This document shows, piece by piece, positions 1 through 8,447 of a DNA stretch of 64,000 nucleotides. The stretch lies in the NCBI GenBank assembly GCA_934667425.1, contig CAKULV010000011.1, positions 1 to 64,000 on the forward strand. The letters are read 5' to 3'. How positions within the stretch are numbered: position 1 is the stretch's first letter; each line of letters begins with the position of its first letter. A program made the translations under genes and the position numbers. Origin of the DNA: an uncultured Kiritimatiellota bacterium (GTDB lineage: Bacteria > Verrucomicrobiota > Kiritimatiellia > RFP12 > UBA1067). The notes under the pieces were generated by a model. The model was not told where the DNA came from and did not search any database. It saw nothing but the letters and a program-made list of their open reading frames with translations.

Positions 1-19
1 TTTGACGAACTGGGGCGGC

Positions 20-49
20 TTGACAGTAGAAAAAAAAAACATATATAAT
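20..49 (+). promoter_or_regulatory. Sigma70-type promoter for the first glycan cluster
   Basis: TTGACA lies at 20-25 and TATAAT at 44-49, with an 18-bp spacer containing an A-run near 30-39. Both hexamers match consensus exactly. Initiation near 56 would give a leader of about 40 nt before the ATG at 96. This is the only promoter noticed in the window with a consensus -35; most others are extended -10 types. Confidence 0.8.
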
Positions 50-95
50 TGCGCGCGATAACACCAATGTATCTTCGATGAGAAAGGATATCCCA

Positions 96-3035
96 ATGAC
101 ATACTGGAAAGAGTTTGCGTCTACCGCGACGGCGTGTCTCGCCTTGTGCGTTTCGGCCGCCCCGCTGGACGAGTTGACTCCTGAACCGCGCATTGCGGCC
201 GCGCCGACGGGCTCCAAGGAGAACCTCGCGTATGTCCGTCCCGCGCCGAGCGTCAGCTGGGCCCGGCGCGAAAGCGCGGCCGTTCTCGGCACCAACAGCT
301 TCACGCTGACGAAGGCGGCGGCGGATAAATCGGCGTTCGTCAACTTCGCGAGCGACCTCTTCCCGGCGTTCACGGCGGCCGAGAAGGTGCGCGTGTCCTT
401 CGCCTATCGCGGCGGCCCGGCGGACGGCAAGGGGCGGCTGGCCGTGGTCGGCAGCATGAGGCCGATGGAGAAGGAGCCGCTCTTCGCGCCGACCTACTTC
501 GAGCGTCCGTTCCCGGCCTCGAAAGACTGGCGCGATTTCGCCTGCGAGATCACGATGCCCGCGCGCGACTTCTGGGGCGTTTCGTTTGGCGTCGCCTTCC
601 AGAAGGGCGCGGGCAAGCTGGAGGTGCGCGACATCCGCCTCGAGGAGTGCGCCCCGGCGCGGACGGGAGGGCGCAGGTTCCTCGTCGGCGGCGAGCCGGC
701 GGCGGAGATCGCGATTCTCGCCTGCGACGACCCGCTGCGGCATCTGAACGAGTTCCGCGCGGCGAGGATGTTCCGCTACACGCTCTACCGCAACGGCGGC
801 GAGTATCTGCCCGTGCGCGTGGTGCGCGACGTCTCCGAAGCGGGGCCGAACGCCGTGCTCATAGGCGCGGCGGCCGTGGCGGCGGGCATCTTCACGCAGG
901 CGGAGGAAGACGCCCGGCAGGGCTTCGGCGAGCGCCAGCGCTTCGACGGCGGATGCGCCCGCCGCGCAAAGGGCGCGCGCCTGGGCGTAGTCGGCGGCTT
1001 CCCCACCGGCCCGCAGTACGGCGTGTACCGCCTCTTCCGGGCGATCGGCGTGGAGTATCTCGGCGCGGGCCACTGGCGCCGGCCGGCCGGCGGGGATGAT
1101 CTCGCCGCGCCGGCAGACGAGGTCTTCACCCCCGCCGTGGCCTTCCGAATCTCGCATTACAGCAATCGCGGCGGACAGATGCCGGAGCTGCGAGGCCGCA
1201 CCACGTTCGAGCGGCTGATGTGCGACTTCTCGCCCGGCGTGCCGGGCGACGCCAGGGCGGGCGTGGACCACAGCATGCCCCGCGCGCTCGTCTCGCCGAG
1301 GGAGTTCCGCCAGAGCCGGCCCGACTTCTTCGCCGTGGACGAAAAGGGCGAGACGCTGCCGGCCAGCACCCCCGTCGCGTACACCCAGTACTGCTTCTCC
1401 AATCCGGATCTCGTGAAGCTCGTGGGCGAGCGGATGGTCGAGCTGATGCGCGCCAACCCGGCCGCGCTGCTCTTCCCCATCTCGCCCGGCGACGGCGGGG
1501 GACGCTACTGCAAGTGCGCCCGCTGCCGGGCGCGCGGCGGCGCGGCGGCCGCCTGGCTCCACTTCTGCAACCGCGTGGCGGAGACCACCTCTCGCGAGTT
1601 CCCCGGCAAGTTCCTGCACATGGTCTCCTACGTGGACACGCCCGAGGCTCCGGCTTCGGACGTCAGGGCGCACCCCAACGTCACCGGCCACTACTGCCTG
1701 TATCCGCAGCGCTACTGGCCGAGCTGCCTCGTATGGGAGCATCCGGCCAACGACCGGGGGCGGGCGGCGCTGGCCGGATGGCGCAGGATTTTCCCGCGCA
1801 TGGCGCTCGTGTACTATCCCATGCAGTGCGGCGAGTGGATGAAAGTCTGGCCGAGCTTCGACATGGACGTGGCGGTGGTGCGGGACTTCGCGCGGGCCGG
1901 GGCGCAGTACACGCGCTACTTCGGGCTGGCGCCCGTCCACGGCGGCGACCTGCCGCAGATGGGGGCTTTCGCCGACCTGCGCCTGCACGTGGTGGGCCGC
2001 CTGGAGGAGGACCCCGAGGCCGAGGTCGAGCCGCTGGTCGCCGGGTTCATGCGCGACTTCTACGGCCCGGCCGAGAAGCCGATGCGCGCGTACTTCGACC
2101 TTCTCCGCAACGAGCCGCGCCGCCGGCAGTGGGTGGAGAACTGCGACCTGCTGCGCCGGCGCGGGTTCGTGACGGCGGAGCTCGCCGCGCGGGCCCTGGC
2201 GCTGCTGGACGAGGCGGAGGCGCTCGCGGCCGAGGCGGAGGTGCGCCGCCGCTTCCTGCGCGAGAAGCAGGTGTTCCTCTGGTCGTACCTCTCCGACGTC
2301 TCCATTGGACGGGGCAACGTCTCGGAGGCGGAGACGCCCGCCTGGGCCGCGCGCGTGGGGGAGTTCTGCCGCATCGCCGAGGAGACGGGCGTGACGTACA
2401 TGGGCAACGAGGGCGCCATCCACTGGCTGCACGAGTGGACGGGCCTGGCGTTCCCCGAAAATGCGGATTCCAGCCGCTGGACGCGGCTGCCGGAGGTCCA
2501 GACCCTGGCGAAGGATCCCGTAAGGGCGCTGAAGGAGCTCCCGGCCGGCGGGCAGACGTCCACGAACGGCGGCTACCGCGTCACGGCGGCGGGCATGACG
2601 GGCGGCCAGTGGTTCCAGAACCGGCGGGACCTGCCCGGCTGGCCGGGGGCGCGCACCGTGCGCCGTCCGGCGACGGGGCACGACACGCTGAGCGCGGTCT
2701 TCGAGCTGAAGCCGTCCGAGACGGGCGCGGCGCGCCTCGTGGTCTGCGCCCACGGCAACTACCGTCGCGCCGGCGACGACGTCGAACCGATCCGCGTGGA
2801 GCTTGCCGTCAACGACCGCACTATCTACGTGGGAGCCACGCCGTTCTCCACCGAGGGGATGCGCGAGCGGGCGTTCGCGATCCCCGCCGGCGTCCTCCGG
2901 CCGGGACGCAACCTCGTGCGCCTGCGGAACACCACGCCGAACGAGACGGGCATCGACGTCGCGCAGACGGCGCGCAAGAACCACTACCGCGGCTGGGTGG
3001 ACGTGGAGTCGATGAACCTGGAGCCGGGCCGATAA
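96..3035 (+). CDS. DUF4838 domain secreted glycan-active protein
   Basis: A 979-aa protein with an N-terminal signal peptide (hydrophobic stretch ending near SAAP). The start at 96 is preferred over the in-frame ATG at 78 because AGAAAGGA at 81-88 sits 7 nt upstream. The central region has the features I associate with DUF4838 proteins (PF16126, putative glycosidase-like): an N-terminal alpha/beta region, then GDGGGRYCKCARC around residue 470, a Cys cluster in a Gly-rich loop, followed by a barrel-like region. The C-terminal part (about residues 820-975) looks like a beta-sandwich accessory domain. Substrate unknown. It heads a three-gene module with a GH109-like enzyme and a surface protein, suggesting export and breakdown of a host or plant glycan. 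The function is inferred from family and neighbours. Confidence 0.8.
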   Translation: MTYWKEFASTATACLALCVSAAPLDELTPEPRIAAAPTGSKENLAYVRPAPSVSWARRESAAVLGTNSFTLTKAAADKSAFVNFASDLFPAFTAAEKVRVSFAYRGGPADGKGRLAVVGSMRPMEKEPLFAPTYFERPFPASKDWRDFACEITMPARDFWGVSFGVAFQKGAGKLEVRDIRLEECAPARTGGRRFLVGGEPAAEIAILACDDPLRHLNEFRAARMFRYTLYRNGGEYLPVRVVRDVSEAGPNAVLIGAAAVAAGIFTQAEEDARQGFGERQRFDGGCARRAKGARLGVVGGFPTGPQYGVYRLFRAIGVEYLGAGHWRRPAGGDDLAAPADEVFTPAVAFRISHYSNRGGQMPELRGRTTFERLMCDFSPGVPGDARAGVDHSMPRALVSPREFRQSRPDFFAVDEKGETLPASTPVAYTQYCFSNPDLVKLVGERMVELMRANPAALLFPISPGDGGGRYCKCARCRARGGAAAAWLHFCNRVAETTSREFPGKFLHMVSYVDTPEAPASDVRAHPNVTGHYCLYPQRYWPSCLVWEHPANDRGRAALAGWRRIFPRMALVYYPMQCGEWMKVWPSFDMDVAVVRDFARAGAQYTRYFGLAPVHGGDLPQMGAFADLRLHVVGRLEEDPEAEVEPLVAGFMRDFYGPAEKPMRAYFDLLRNEPRRRQWVENCDLLRRRGFVTAELAARALALLDEAEALAAEAEVRRRFLREKQVFLWSYLSDVSIGRGNVSEAETPAWAARVGEFCRIAEETGVTYMGNEGAIHWLHEWTGLAFPENADSSRWTRLPEVQTLAKDPVRALKELPAGGQTSTNGGYRVTAAGMTGGQWFQNRRDLPGWPGARTVRRPATGHDTLSAVFELKPSETGAARLVVCAHGNYRRAGDDVEPIRVELAVNDRTIYVGATPFSTEGMRERAFAIPAGVLRPGRNLVRLRNTTPNETGIDVAQTARKNHYRGWVDVESMNLEPGR

Positions 3036-3083
3036 TGAAAGCGAATAGACAATGAAAGGAATAGACAATGAAAGCGAATAGAC
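3035..3083 (+). repeat. Triplicated start-codon region between two glycan genes
   Basis: Three tandem copies of a 15-16 nt unit beginning ATGAAAGCGAATAGAC occur at 3035-3050, 3052-3066 and 3068-3083. The middle copy has lost one base and now reads ATGAAAGGAATAGAC. Copy 1 opens a 6-codon reading frame overlapping the upstream stop, copy 2 opens a 9-codon frame, and copy 3 is the true start of the next gene. The GAAAGGA of copy 2 (3054-3060) lies 7 nt before the ATG at 3068 and can serve as its ribosome binding site. Confidence 0.85.
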
Positions 3084-4486
3084 GTGATTTTCTGGTGGAC
3101 GCGGGGCTGGCGGCCACGGCCGCGGCCATGGGCGGATGCGCCGCCGTCCTGAAGACGGCGCCGGGCGGAGCGATGACGGGATACGCGGCGCCGCGGCTCG
3201 GCAAGGTGCGCGTGGGCGTGGTGGGCATAGGCTCGCGCGGCAGCTATGCCGTGCATCGCCTCTGCACGGTGCCGGGCGTGGAGGTGGCGGCGCTGTGCGA
3301 CCTCAAGGCCGAGAGGGCGCAGGAGGCCCGGCAGTGGATGAAGGAGCGGAACTTTGGCGAGGCGAAGACGTTCACGGGGCCCGAAGGCTACAAGCGCCTA
3401 TGCGAGAGCGGCCTCTGCGACGTGGTGCACAACAACACCGACTGGTCGGGGCACGTGCCGGTGTGCCTGTACGCGATGTCGCGCGGCCTGCACGTCTGCG
3501 TGGAGGTGCCGGGCTGCCGCACGGTAGAGGAGGGCTGGCGGCTGGTGGAGGCGAGCGAGAAGCACCGCCGCCACTGCATCATGCTCGAGAACTGCTGCTA
3601 CGGCTGGAACGAGATGCTGTTGCTGAACCTCGCCCGGACCGGCGTGCTGGGCACGATCATGCACGGCGAGGGCGGCTACATCCACGACGGGCGCTGGATC
3701 GTACGCGGGGGGAACGGCGGCTCGATCCCGTGGCGGCTCAAGGCCAAGCAGCACTCCACGGGCTCCGCCTACCCCACGCACGGCCTCGGGCCGGTGGCGC
3801 TCGCGATGAACGTCAACCGCGGCGACCGCTTCGACTATCTCGTCTCGCTCGGGTCCGCCGGCTTCGGCTACCAGGACTACGCCCGGCGAAAATACGGCGC
3901 CGACTCCTTCCTCGCGCGCACGCCGATCGAGTACAACGACGTGAACACCACGCTGATCCGCACCGTCAAGGGCAAGTCGATCATGCTGCAGCAGTACGGG
4001 TCGGGGCCGCATCCGTACAGCCGCATGAACAAGCTCGTGGGCACGGAAGGCGTCGCGGGGACCTATCCGCTGCGTGTGGCGCTCGAGAAGACGCTCGGCG
4101 CCGAGGTGAAGGAGTGGATGGACGCGAAGGAGCTCAAGGAGTTCGGCAAAAAGCACGAGCATCCGCTCTGGCGGAAGGCGGGCGACATCGCGCGCGTCTC
4201 CGGCGGCCATGGCGGCATGGACTTTCTGATGGACCTGCGCTGGGTGTACTGCCTGCAGCAGGGGCTTCCCGTGGACATGGACGTGTACGACCTCGCGAGC
4301 TGGAGCTCCCTCGTGGAGCTTACGCAGACCTCGGTGCGCAGCCGCGGCCGCACGATGGACGTGCCCGACTTCACGCGCGGCGGCTGGAGCAGCGCCCCGG
4401 CCGCAGGCGACATGGACATCGACTTCGACAAGGTGCACCTGGACGTGGACAAGGTGCGGCTGACCGGCAGACAGCAGAACGTATGA
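3068..4486 (+). CDS. Tat-exported Gfo/Idh/MocA oxidoreductase, GH109-like
   Basis: A 472-aa protein. The N-terminus has a twin-arginine motif (NRRDFL at residues 4-9), a hydrophobic stretch and GGCA near residue 23, so Tat export and possibly lipidation are likely. A Rossmann NAD(P) fold follows (VGVVGIGSRGS near residue 50). Later motifs, notably YPTHGLGPVA and NVNRGDRFDYLVS (near residues 235-260), are those I associate with GH109 (NAD-dependent alpha-N-acetylgalactosaminidase type) rather than generic dehydrogenases. The gene follows the DUF4838 gene by 32 nt and precedes the surface protein by 12 nt, so co-transcription is likely. Exact sugar specificity cannot be read from sequence; a plain sugar dehydrogenase remains possible. 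Confidence 0.85.
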   Translation: MKANRRDFLVDAGLAATAAAMGGCAAVLKTAPGGAMTGYAAPRLGKVRVGVVGIGSRGSYAVHRLCTVPGVEVAALCDLKAERAQEARQWMKERNFGEAKTFTGPEGYKRLCESGLCDVVHNNTDWSGHVPVCLYAMSRGLHVCVEVPGCRTVEEGWRLVEASEKHRRHCIMLENCCYGWNEMLLLNLARTGVLGTIMHGEGGYIHDGRWIVRGGNGGSIPWRLKAKQHSTGSAYPTHGLGPVALAMNVNRGDRFDYLVSLGSAGFGYQDYARRKYGADSFLARTPIEYNDVNTTLIRTVKGKSIMLQQYGSGPHPYSRMNKLVGTEGVAGTYPLRVALEKTLGAEVKEWMDAKELKEFGKKHEHPLWRKAGDIARVSGGHGGMDFLMDLRWVYCLQQGLPVDMDVYDLASWSSLVELTQTSVRSRGRTMDVPDFTRGGWSSAPAAGDMDIDFDKVHLDVDKVRLTGRQQNV

Positions 4487-4498
4487 GGAGGACTCCCC

Positions 4499-6412
4499 AT
4501 GAAGAACACCCCCGTGAAGAACATCCCCGTGAAGAAGGCCGCGGCGTTTGCGCTGCCCCTGCTGACGCTCGCGGGCCTCGCGGCGGAGGTGCCGGTCGTC
4601 GGCGGCCGGATCGTGGTCGAGGAAGCGGGCGCGTACACTCTTTCGACTAACGCCGCCGTGACGGAGGTGGTGTTCAAGACGCCCGGCGCCTCCATCGTCG
4701 GCGATGCCACGCTGACGATGGAGGCGCCCGCGAAGATCACGGGCGGCGGCGCCATCGCCACCCCGCTCGCGGGCACCGACGGCCTGGCTGTCGACTGCCT
4801 CGTGGCGGCGCCGGCTGGCCTGTTCCCGCAGAAATTCGAGCCCGTCGAGCTCTGGAGCCAACCCCTGGCCGCAGACTTCTCCCGCATCGAGGCCTACGTC
4901 GGCGGCGTCTTCATCGGCGCCCCCACGCTTTCCCAGGCGATCAAGGCCACGCCCGTGGCCTACGCCCAGACCGGCGCGGCGGAGGCCACCGTCCAGTACC
5001 AGGCAAAGCTCGCGTCCGCGAAGAGGGCGGTGGGCTTCAAGGTGCGCTTTTCCCAGGCAGGGCAGGCGACCAGATGCGAAGTGCTGTGGTGCAGGCGCGT
5101 GGAGGCCGAAAACTCGGAGTACTACTTCACCGACTGGGACGCGATTCCCGAGGACAAGCTCGGCGGCGAGTACCTTCCCTCGCCCAGCTACGACCTGAAG
5201 TCGATCTGCCTCTGCCGATTGAGCATGCGCCAGGATGTCGCGCTGCCCGGAGCGCTGCCTTCCGGGCCGATCGCGTTCAGCGGCGGCGCCGCAGAGATCG
5301 CGGTTGCCTCGGACATGACGTTCGCGAACCGCCTCGCCGGCGACTTCGGGGTCTTCCGCTTCGCGGGAGCCGCCCCCGGGCCGGACGGAGCGAAACACCT
5401 GGTCTCGTTCCCCGCCCTGGCCGAGCGCAACGCTTTCAAGGGCGAGCTGGTGTTCGACGCCGTCGACGCCACGATCGCCGACCAGCGCCTCCTGGCGGCG
5501 GGCGCTACGCTGCGCCTCGCCAACGGCGCCGCCGTCGAATTCTCCGGCGAATACAAGGACGGAGCCGACGGCAAACTGTTCCTGTCGAGCGCGGAGGGCC
5601 ACAGCCAATGCCACGTCGGCGGGGCCTGCCGCCTCACGTTCGCCGCCAAAGCCCACTGGCTGGTCTCCAACCAGAACCAGCGCTTCACCGTGGACGGCGG
5701 CGTTCTGGCGCTCTATTCAGACCAGTACATCTGCAATCTCGCGCTTCTGAACGGCGCGAACGTCTGCGGAAAGCGGCTCTGCGTCGGGTACTACAAGTCA
5801 AGCGTCACGCGCACCCTGGGGGAGGCTCCGTGCTCGTTCGACGCCCCGATCCTCGGCAACAACGGCGCCGGCCAGCTGCAACACGTCTTCGACACCGCGG
5901 CCGACCTCGTTCTGAACGGCGGCGTCGGCGAATATGCCCAGCCGGGCCTGGCGTGGGTCAAGCGCGGCGCGGCGAGGCTGGTCATTGGCGGCGACCGGGC
6001 GGAGAAGAAGGCCACCGGGCCGCTGATCGTCGAGGAGGGTTCGGTGGCGCTGGAGTGCGCAAACGCGCTTTCGCGCACGAACTCCGTCACGCTCGCCGGC
6101 GGCGCGCTGGAGACGGGACCCTTCGCCAACCGCCTGGGGACGCTCGCCTTGACGGCGAGCTCTACCATCGTGGTGGGCCAGGGCGTGGTGGAGTTCAGCG
6201 ATTCGTCGTCCATCGCCTGGGAGCCGGGGGCGCGGTTGAACCTCACGGGCGCGGCGGACACGCTGGAGCCGGGCCACGTCCGCTTCCTGGGCGAAGGCCT
6301 CGCGCCGGAGCAGCTCGCGGTGATGCGCTACAACGGCCGCTGGCCGGTGAGGATCGACGCCTCCGGCCACCTTATCGCCCGGCCGAGGGGATTTGTCATC
6401 TCATTATTCTGA
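4499..6412 (+). CDS. Secreted beta-helix/autotransporter-like surface protein
   Basis: A 637-aa protein with a lysine-rich N-terminus and hydrophobic signal (residues about 13-27). GAGGAGG at about 4486-4492 is a strong ribosome binding site. The body is rich in short Gly/Ala/Val beta segments, such as SVTLAGGALETGPFANRLG near residue 530, resembling passenger-domain strand repeats of autotransporter-like proteins. No C-terminal beta-barrel, PEP-CTERM or LPXTG anchor is visible; the protein ends in a short hydrophobic tail (GFVISLF). It is probably a surface or secreted glycan-binding partner of the two preceding genes. No catalytic motif was recognised. It converges on the toxin gene that follows, and no T-rich terminator was found in the 56-nt gap. 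Confidence 0.7.
   Translation: MKNTPVKNIPVKKAAAFALPLLTLAGLAAEVPVVGGRIVVEEAGAYTLSTNAAVTEVVFKTPGASIVGDATLTMEAPAKITGGGAIATPLAGTDGLAVDCLVAAPAGLFPQKFEPVELWSQPLAADFSRIEAYVGGVFIGAPTLSQAIKATPVAYAQTGAAEATVQYQAKLASAKRAVGFKVRFSQAGQATRCEVLWCRRVEAENSEYYFTDWDAIPEDKLGGEYLPSPSYDLKSICLCRLSMRQDVALPGALPSGPIAFSGGAAEIAVASDMTFANRLAGDFGVFRFAGAAPGPDGAKHLVSFPALAERNAFKGELVFDAVDATIADQRLLAAGATLRLANGAAVEFSGEYKDGADGKLFLSSAEGHSQCHVGGACRLTFAAKAHWLVSNQNQRFTVDGGVLALYSDQYICNLALLNGANVCGKRLCVGYYKSSVTRTLGEAPCSFDAPILGNNGAGQLQHVFDTAADLVLNGGVGEYAQPGLAWVKRGAARLVIGGDRAEKKATGPLIVEEGSVALECANALSRTNSVTLAGGALETGPFANRLGTLALTASSTIVVGQGVVEFSDSSSIAWEPGARLNLTGAADTLEPGHVRFLGEGLAPEQLAVMRYNGRWPVRIDASGHLIARPRGFVISLF
4502..4531 (+). repeat. Tandem 15-bp duplication at the N-terminus
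   Basis: Codons 2-6 (AAGAACACCCCCGTG, 4502-4516) are repeated almost exactly at 4517-4531, with one mismatch, giving KNTPV KNIPV in the signal peptide n-region. The reading frame is preserved. Confidence 0.85.
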
Positions 6413-6468
6413 CCGGGCGCGTCCGCGCCGCCGCCCGTTGCGGAAAATGGAGGGAAGCCCTTGGACGA

Positions 6469-6867
6469 TTAACGTCGTGAAAACCAGTTCTCGATGGCAA
6501 GTCCCTCAATCCGATTGTAATGTCTGACGTTGCCAGTGACCAGCGCGAACCCCTCTTCAAGCGCAACCGATGCAATGATTATGTTTGCATCCGCCAGACG
6601 TGTGCCTTTCTGTTCAAGGATAGCCTTGATCTCGCCGAATCTGCGCATGGAGCGTTTCGACGGCTTGATTTCCGGGAGGATTTCGACAAACCTGTCAACG
6701 CGCTTCAACTCCTCTTCGCGGACTGTTGACTTGAACGCTCCATAATAGAGTTCGCCGATGACCATTGATGGCAAAGCGCACCGTTCCCCGCAGGCACGCC
6801 ACGACGAGACAACGGCATCATCGCCTTTTAGCAGCCCTATACACGTGTCGGTGTCGAGCAACTTCAT
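6469..6867 (-). CDS. PIN-domain toxin, VapC/FitB type
   Basis: A 132-aa PIN-domain ribonuclease, toxin of a type II toxin-antitoxin pair. Conserved acidic residues are visible: D5 in MKLLDTDT, E39 in MVIGELYYGA and D93 in RLADANIIIAS, followed by a LVTGNVRHYNRI strand. The start at 6867 is chosen because its ATG overlaps the antitoxin stop (ATGA) and the protein then begins as the family does; an upstream in-frame start would add 11 residues that overlap the antitoxin gene. The expected action is RNA cleavage restrained by the upstream antitoxin. Length is typical. The region has visibly lower GC than its neighbours, suggesting acquisition. Confidence 0.88.
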   Translation of the reverse strand: MKLLDTDTCIGLLKGDDAVVSSWRACGERCALPSMVIGELYYGAFKSTVREEELKRVDRFVEILPEIKPSKRSMRRFGEIKAILEQKGTRLADANIIIASVALEEGFALVTGNVRHYNRIEGLAIENWFSRR

Positions 6868-7157
6868 AACGCCACCTCGCGTCCGAGCGTCCGATTGCAA
6901 TAAATGTCATCATTGATTTCATTGGCAGTCCTCTTGTCCCCCCATGTTCCAATAAGCGTGTCCATCTCGCTTTTTTGACGAGCAACGACAGGGTCTGCCA
7001 TTCCTTCAATGGATGGGGGCGTTTCCAGGCCATGATCGGCTACCCACTCAAAGATGAAGAGGATTTCACCATTGAGGCTGCGATGATTAGACTTCGCTCG
7101 CGTTTTCAGGGACGTCAATGTTCGCGAAGACAAATTCCTCACTGTTAAGCATGACAT
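6864..7157 (-). CDS. FitA/ribbon-helix-helix-type antitoxin
   Basis: A 97-aa protein whose N-terminus (MSCLTVRNLSSRTLTSLKTR) fits the FitA/Arc-like ribbon-helix-helix DNA-binding fold; the acidic C-terminal half would wrap the PIN toxin. The start at 7157 is preferred over an upstream in-frame ATG at 7328 because GGAG lies about 9 nt upstream and RHH proteins start this way. It overlaps the toxin by 4 nt. Autoregulation by the toxin-antitoxin complex is typical, and paired direct repeats lie just upstream. The C-terminal half is longer than in many FitA proteins. Confidence 0.8.
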   Translation of the reverse strand: MSCLTVRNLSSRTLTSLKTRAKSNHRSLNGEILFIFEWVADHGLETPPSIEGMADPVVARQKSEMDTLIGTWGDKRTANEINDDIYCNRTLGREVAL

Positions 7158-7169
7158 ATTGACAACTCC

Positions 7170-7190
7170 GTTTTGAAACTGTTTTGCAAC
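7170..7190 (-). promoter_or_regulatory. Direct repeats upstream of the antitoxin, possible operator
   Basis: GTTTTGAAAC (7170-7179) and GTTTTGCAAC (7181-7190, plus-strand reading) are 11-bp-spaced direct repeats with one mismatch, ending 13 nt before the antitoxin ATG. An extended -10-like box (minus strand TGCCATACT at about 7200-7208) lies further upstream. Spacing of one helical turn suits a ribbon-helix-helix dimer pair. Inference only. Confidence 0.4.
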
Positions 7191-7297
7191 TGATTCGGTA
7201 GTATGGCATATATCGGGCGTGAAATCAAGGGGGCGAGAACCCAAGTTTACTTTTGCAATCCGCACTCTGCGCATGTGGCAATGCCTGCGGCCATTTA

Positions 7298-7306
7298 TGG
7301 TATAAT
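7298..7306 (+). promoter_or_regulatory. Extended -10 promoter (leaderless) of the thioesterase operon
   Basis: TGGTATAAT ends 8 nt before the ATG at 7315, so transcription should begin at or next to the start codon. No convincing -35 hexamer was seen 17 bp upstream. Confidence 0.7.
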
Positions 7307-7314
7307 TGCAGACA

Positions 7315-7737
7315 ATGAAATCAGTCACAATAGAATACCGTGTGCCGTACGCCGATACTGACCAGATGGGAGTTGTATACTACGGCAACTATCTCACGAT
7401 ATTCGAGAGGGCCCGAAATGAGCTTATGAGAGCCTTCGGCTACACGTACCGGGAGTTTGAACGCGATGGCTGCGCTCTTCCGGTCACGCATGCCGAGGTG
7501 CGCTACAGGCATCCCGCGAGGTATGACGACCTCCTTGAGGTCAAGGCCTACGTGGCCGAACTGAAGGGAGTGCGCGTGGAGATCGCCTGCGAGGTGAGGC
7601 GCAAGGGAGATCCGGAGCTGCTCGTATCCGGCTCCACGAGGCACGCTTTCGTGTCCACGGCGACGTTCCGCCCGATTCCGCCGCCGCAGCGCTTCCTCGA
7701 TTCCATAGGCATGGGGCAGGATCCGGAAGATAAATGA
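7315..7737 (+). CDS. YbgC/FadM-type acyl-CoA thioesterase
   Basis: A 140-aa hotdog-fold thioesterase. The catalytic region reads YADTDQMGVVYYGNYLTIFE near residues 8-28, where the Asp of the D-Q/M-G-V motif is the usual catalytic residue. It hydrolyses short or branched acyl-CoA (4-hydroxybenzoyl-CoA thioesterase family). The start at 7315 rather than 7306 is chosen because the TATAAT box ends at 7306. It is first in an operon of six genes and its stop overlaps the ATG of trmB. Confidence 0.88.
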   Translation: MKSVTIEYRVPYADTDQMGVVYYGNYLTIFERARNELMRAFGYTYREFERDGCALPVTHAEVRYRHPARYDDLLEVKAYVAELKGVRVEIACEVRRKGDPELLVSGSTRHAFVSTATFRPIPPPQRFLDSIGMGQDPEDK

Positions 7738-8447
7738 TAATAACCGTTACAGATCCATGCAGGCCATTGCCGCTCGATATATGTCCCGAACGCCCGCTTG
7801 AGGTCGAGGTGGGGTGCGGCAAGGGGCGGTTCCTTACGGGGCGCGCCGCCGCCAATCCCGCTATCGACTTCCTCGGCATCGAGCGGATGCTCGGCCGGGT
7901 GCATTCCTTCGACGACAAGTGCCATAGGCTGAAGATAGCCAATGCGCATGTACTCAGGCTGGAGGCGCTTTACACGTTCTGGTACCTTCTGCCGGCGCAT
8001 GGCGTGAAGACCGTGTACGTGTTCTTCCCCGATCCATGGCCGAAGAAGCGTCACCACAGCCACAGGCTTTTCGGTCCGCTGTTCCTCAAGGCGCTGTGGA
8101 AGCGTCTTGAGACTGGGGGACGGCTTGAGTTCGCGACCGACCACGAGGAATACTTCCGCTATGTGACGGAAGAATGCTTCCCTCCATACGAGGGAAGGGC
8201 CATCGGCGGCGGCGATGCTGCGCCGCTGTTCAGGCGCATCAAGGCGATGGAGCGTGGGCCTGAGGCCTGGACTGAGTTCGAGACGCGCTTCCGCAGCCAG
8301 GGTCTTCCGATATATTCCGCCGCGTGGGAGGCGGTCGCACATGAAGACTACGAGCTTGAGCCGATGAAGGTCGCGCCGGAGGATGAGCCGAGGGCGGGGA
8401 TACCTCGCCGTATCGGCAGGGAATTCGTTCAGGAGTGCGAAGGATGA
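7734..8447 (+). CDS. trmB: tRNA (guanine-N7-)-methyltransferase
   Basis: A 237-aa class I SAM methyltransferase making m7G46 in tRNA. Motif I is EVEVGCGKGRFL (near residue 25) and the TrmB signature FFPDPWPKKRHH is near residue 95. The ATG overlaps the stop of the thioesterase gene (ATGA). The C-terminus runs slightly beyond the core, with a charged tail. Family assignment is secure. Confidence 0.93.
   Translation: MIITVTDPCRPLPLDICPERPLEVEVGCGKGRFLTGRAAANPAIDFLGIERMLGRVHSFDDKCHRLKIANAHVLRLEALYTFWYLLPAHGVKTVYVFFPDPWPKKRHHSHRLFGPLFLKALWKRLETGGRLEFATDHEEYFRYVTEECFPPYEGRAIGGGDAAPLFRRIKAMERGPEAWTEFETRFRSQGLPIYSAAWEAVAHEDYELEPMKVAPEDEPRAGIPRRIGREFVQECEG

Noticed and set aside
3035..3083. CRISPR-like repeat array
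   Set aside because: The units are adjacent without spacers and overlap start codons; no CRISPR array was found anywhere in the window.
3398..5656. Minus-strand open frame of about 750 codons
   Set aside because: Antisense to the GH109-like and surface-protein genes, with no ribosome site or recognisable motif.
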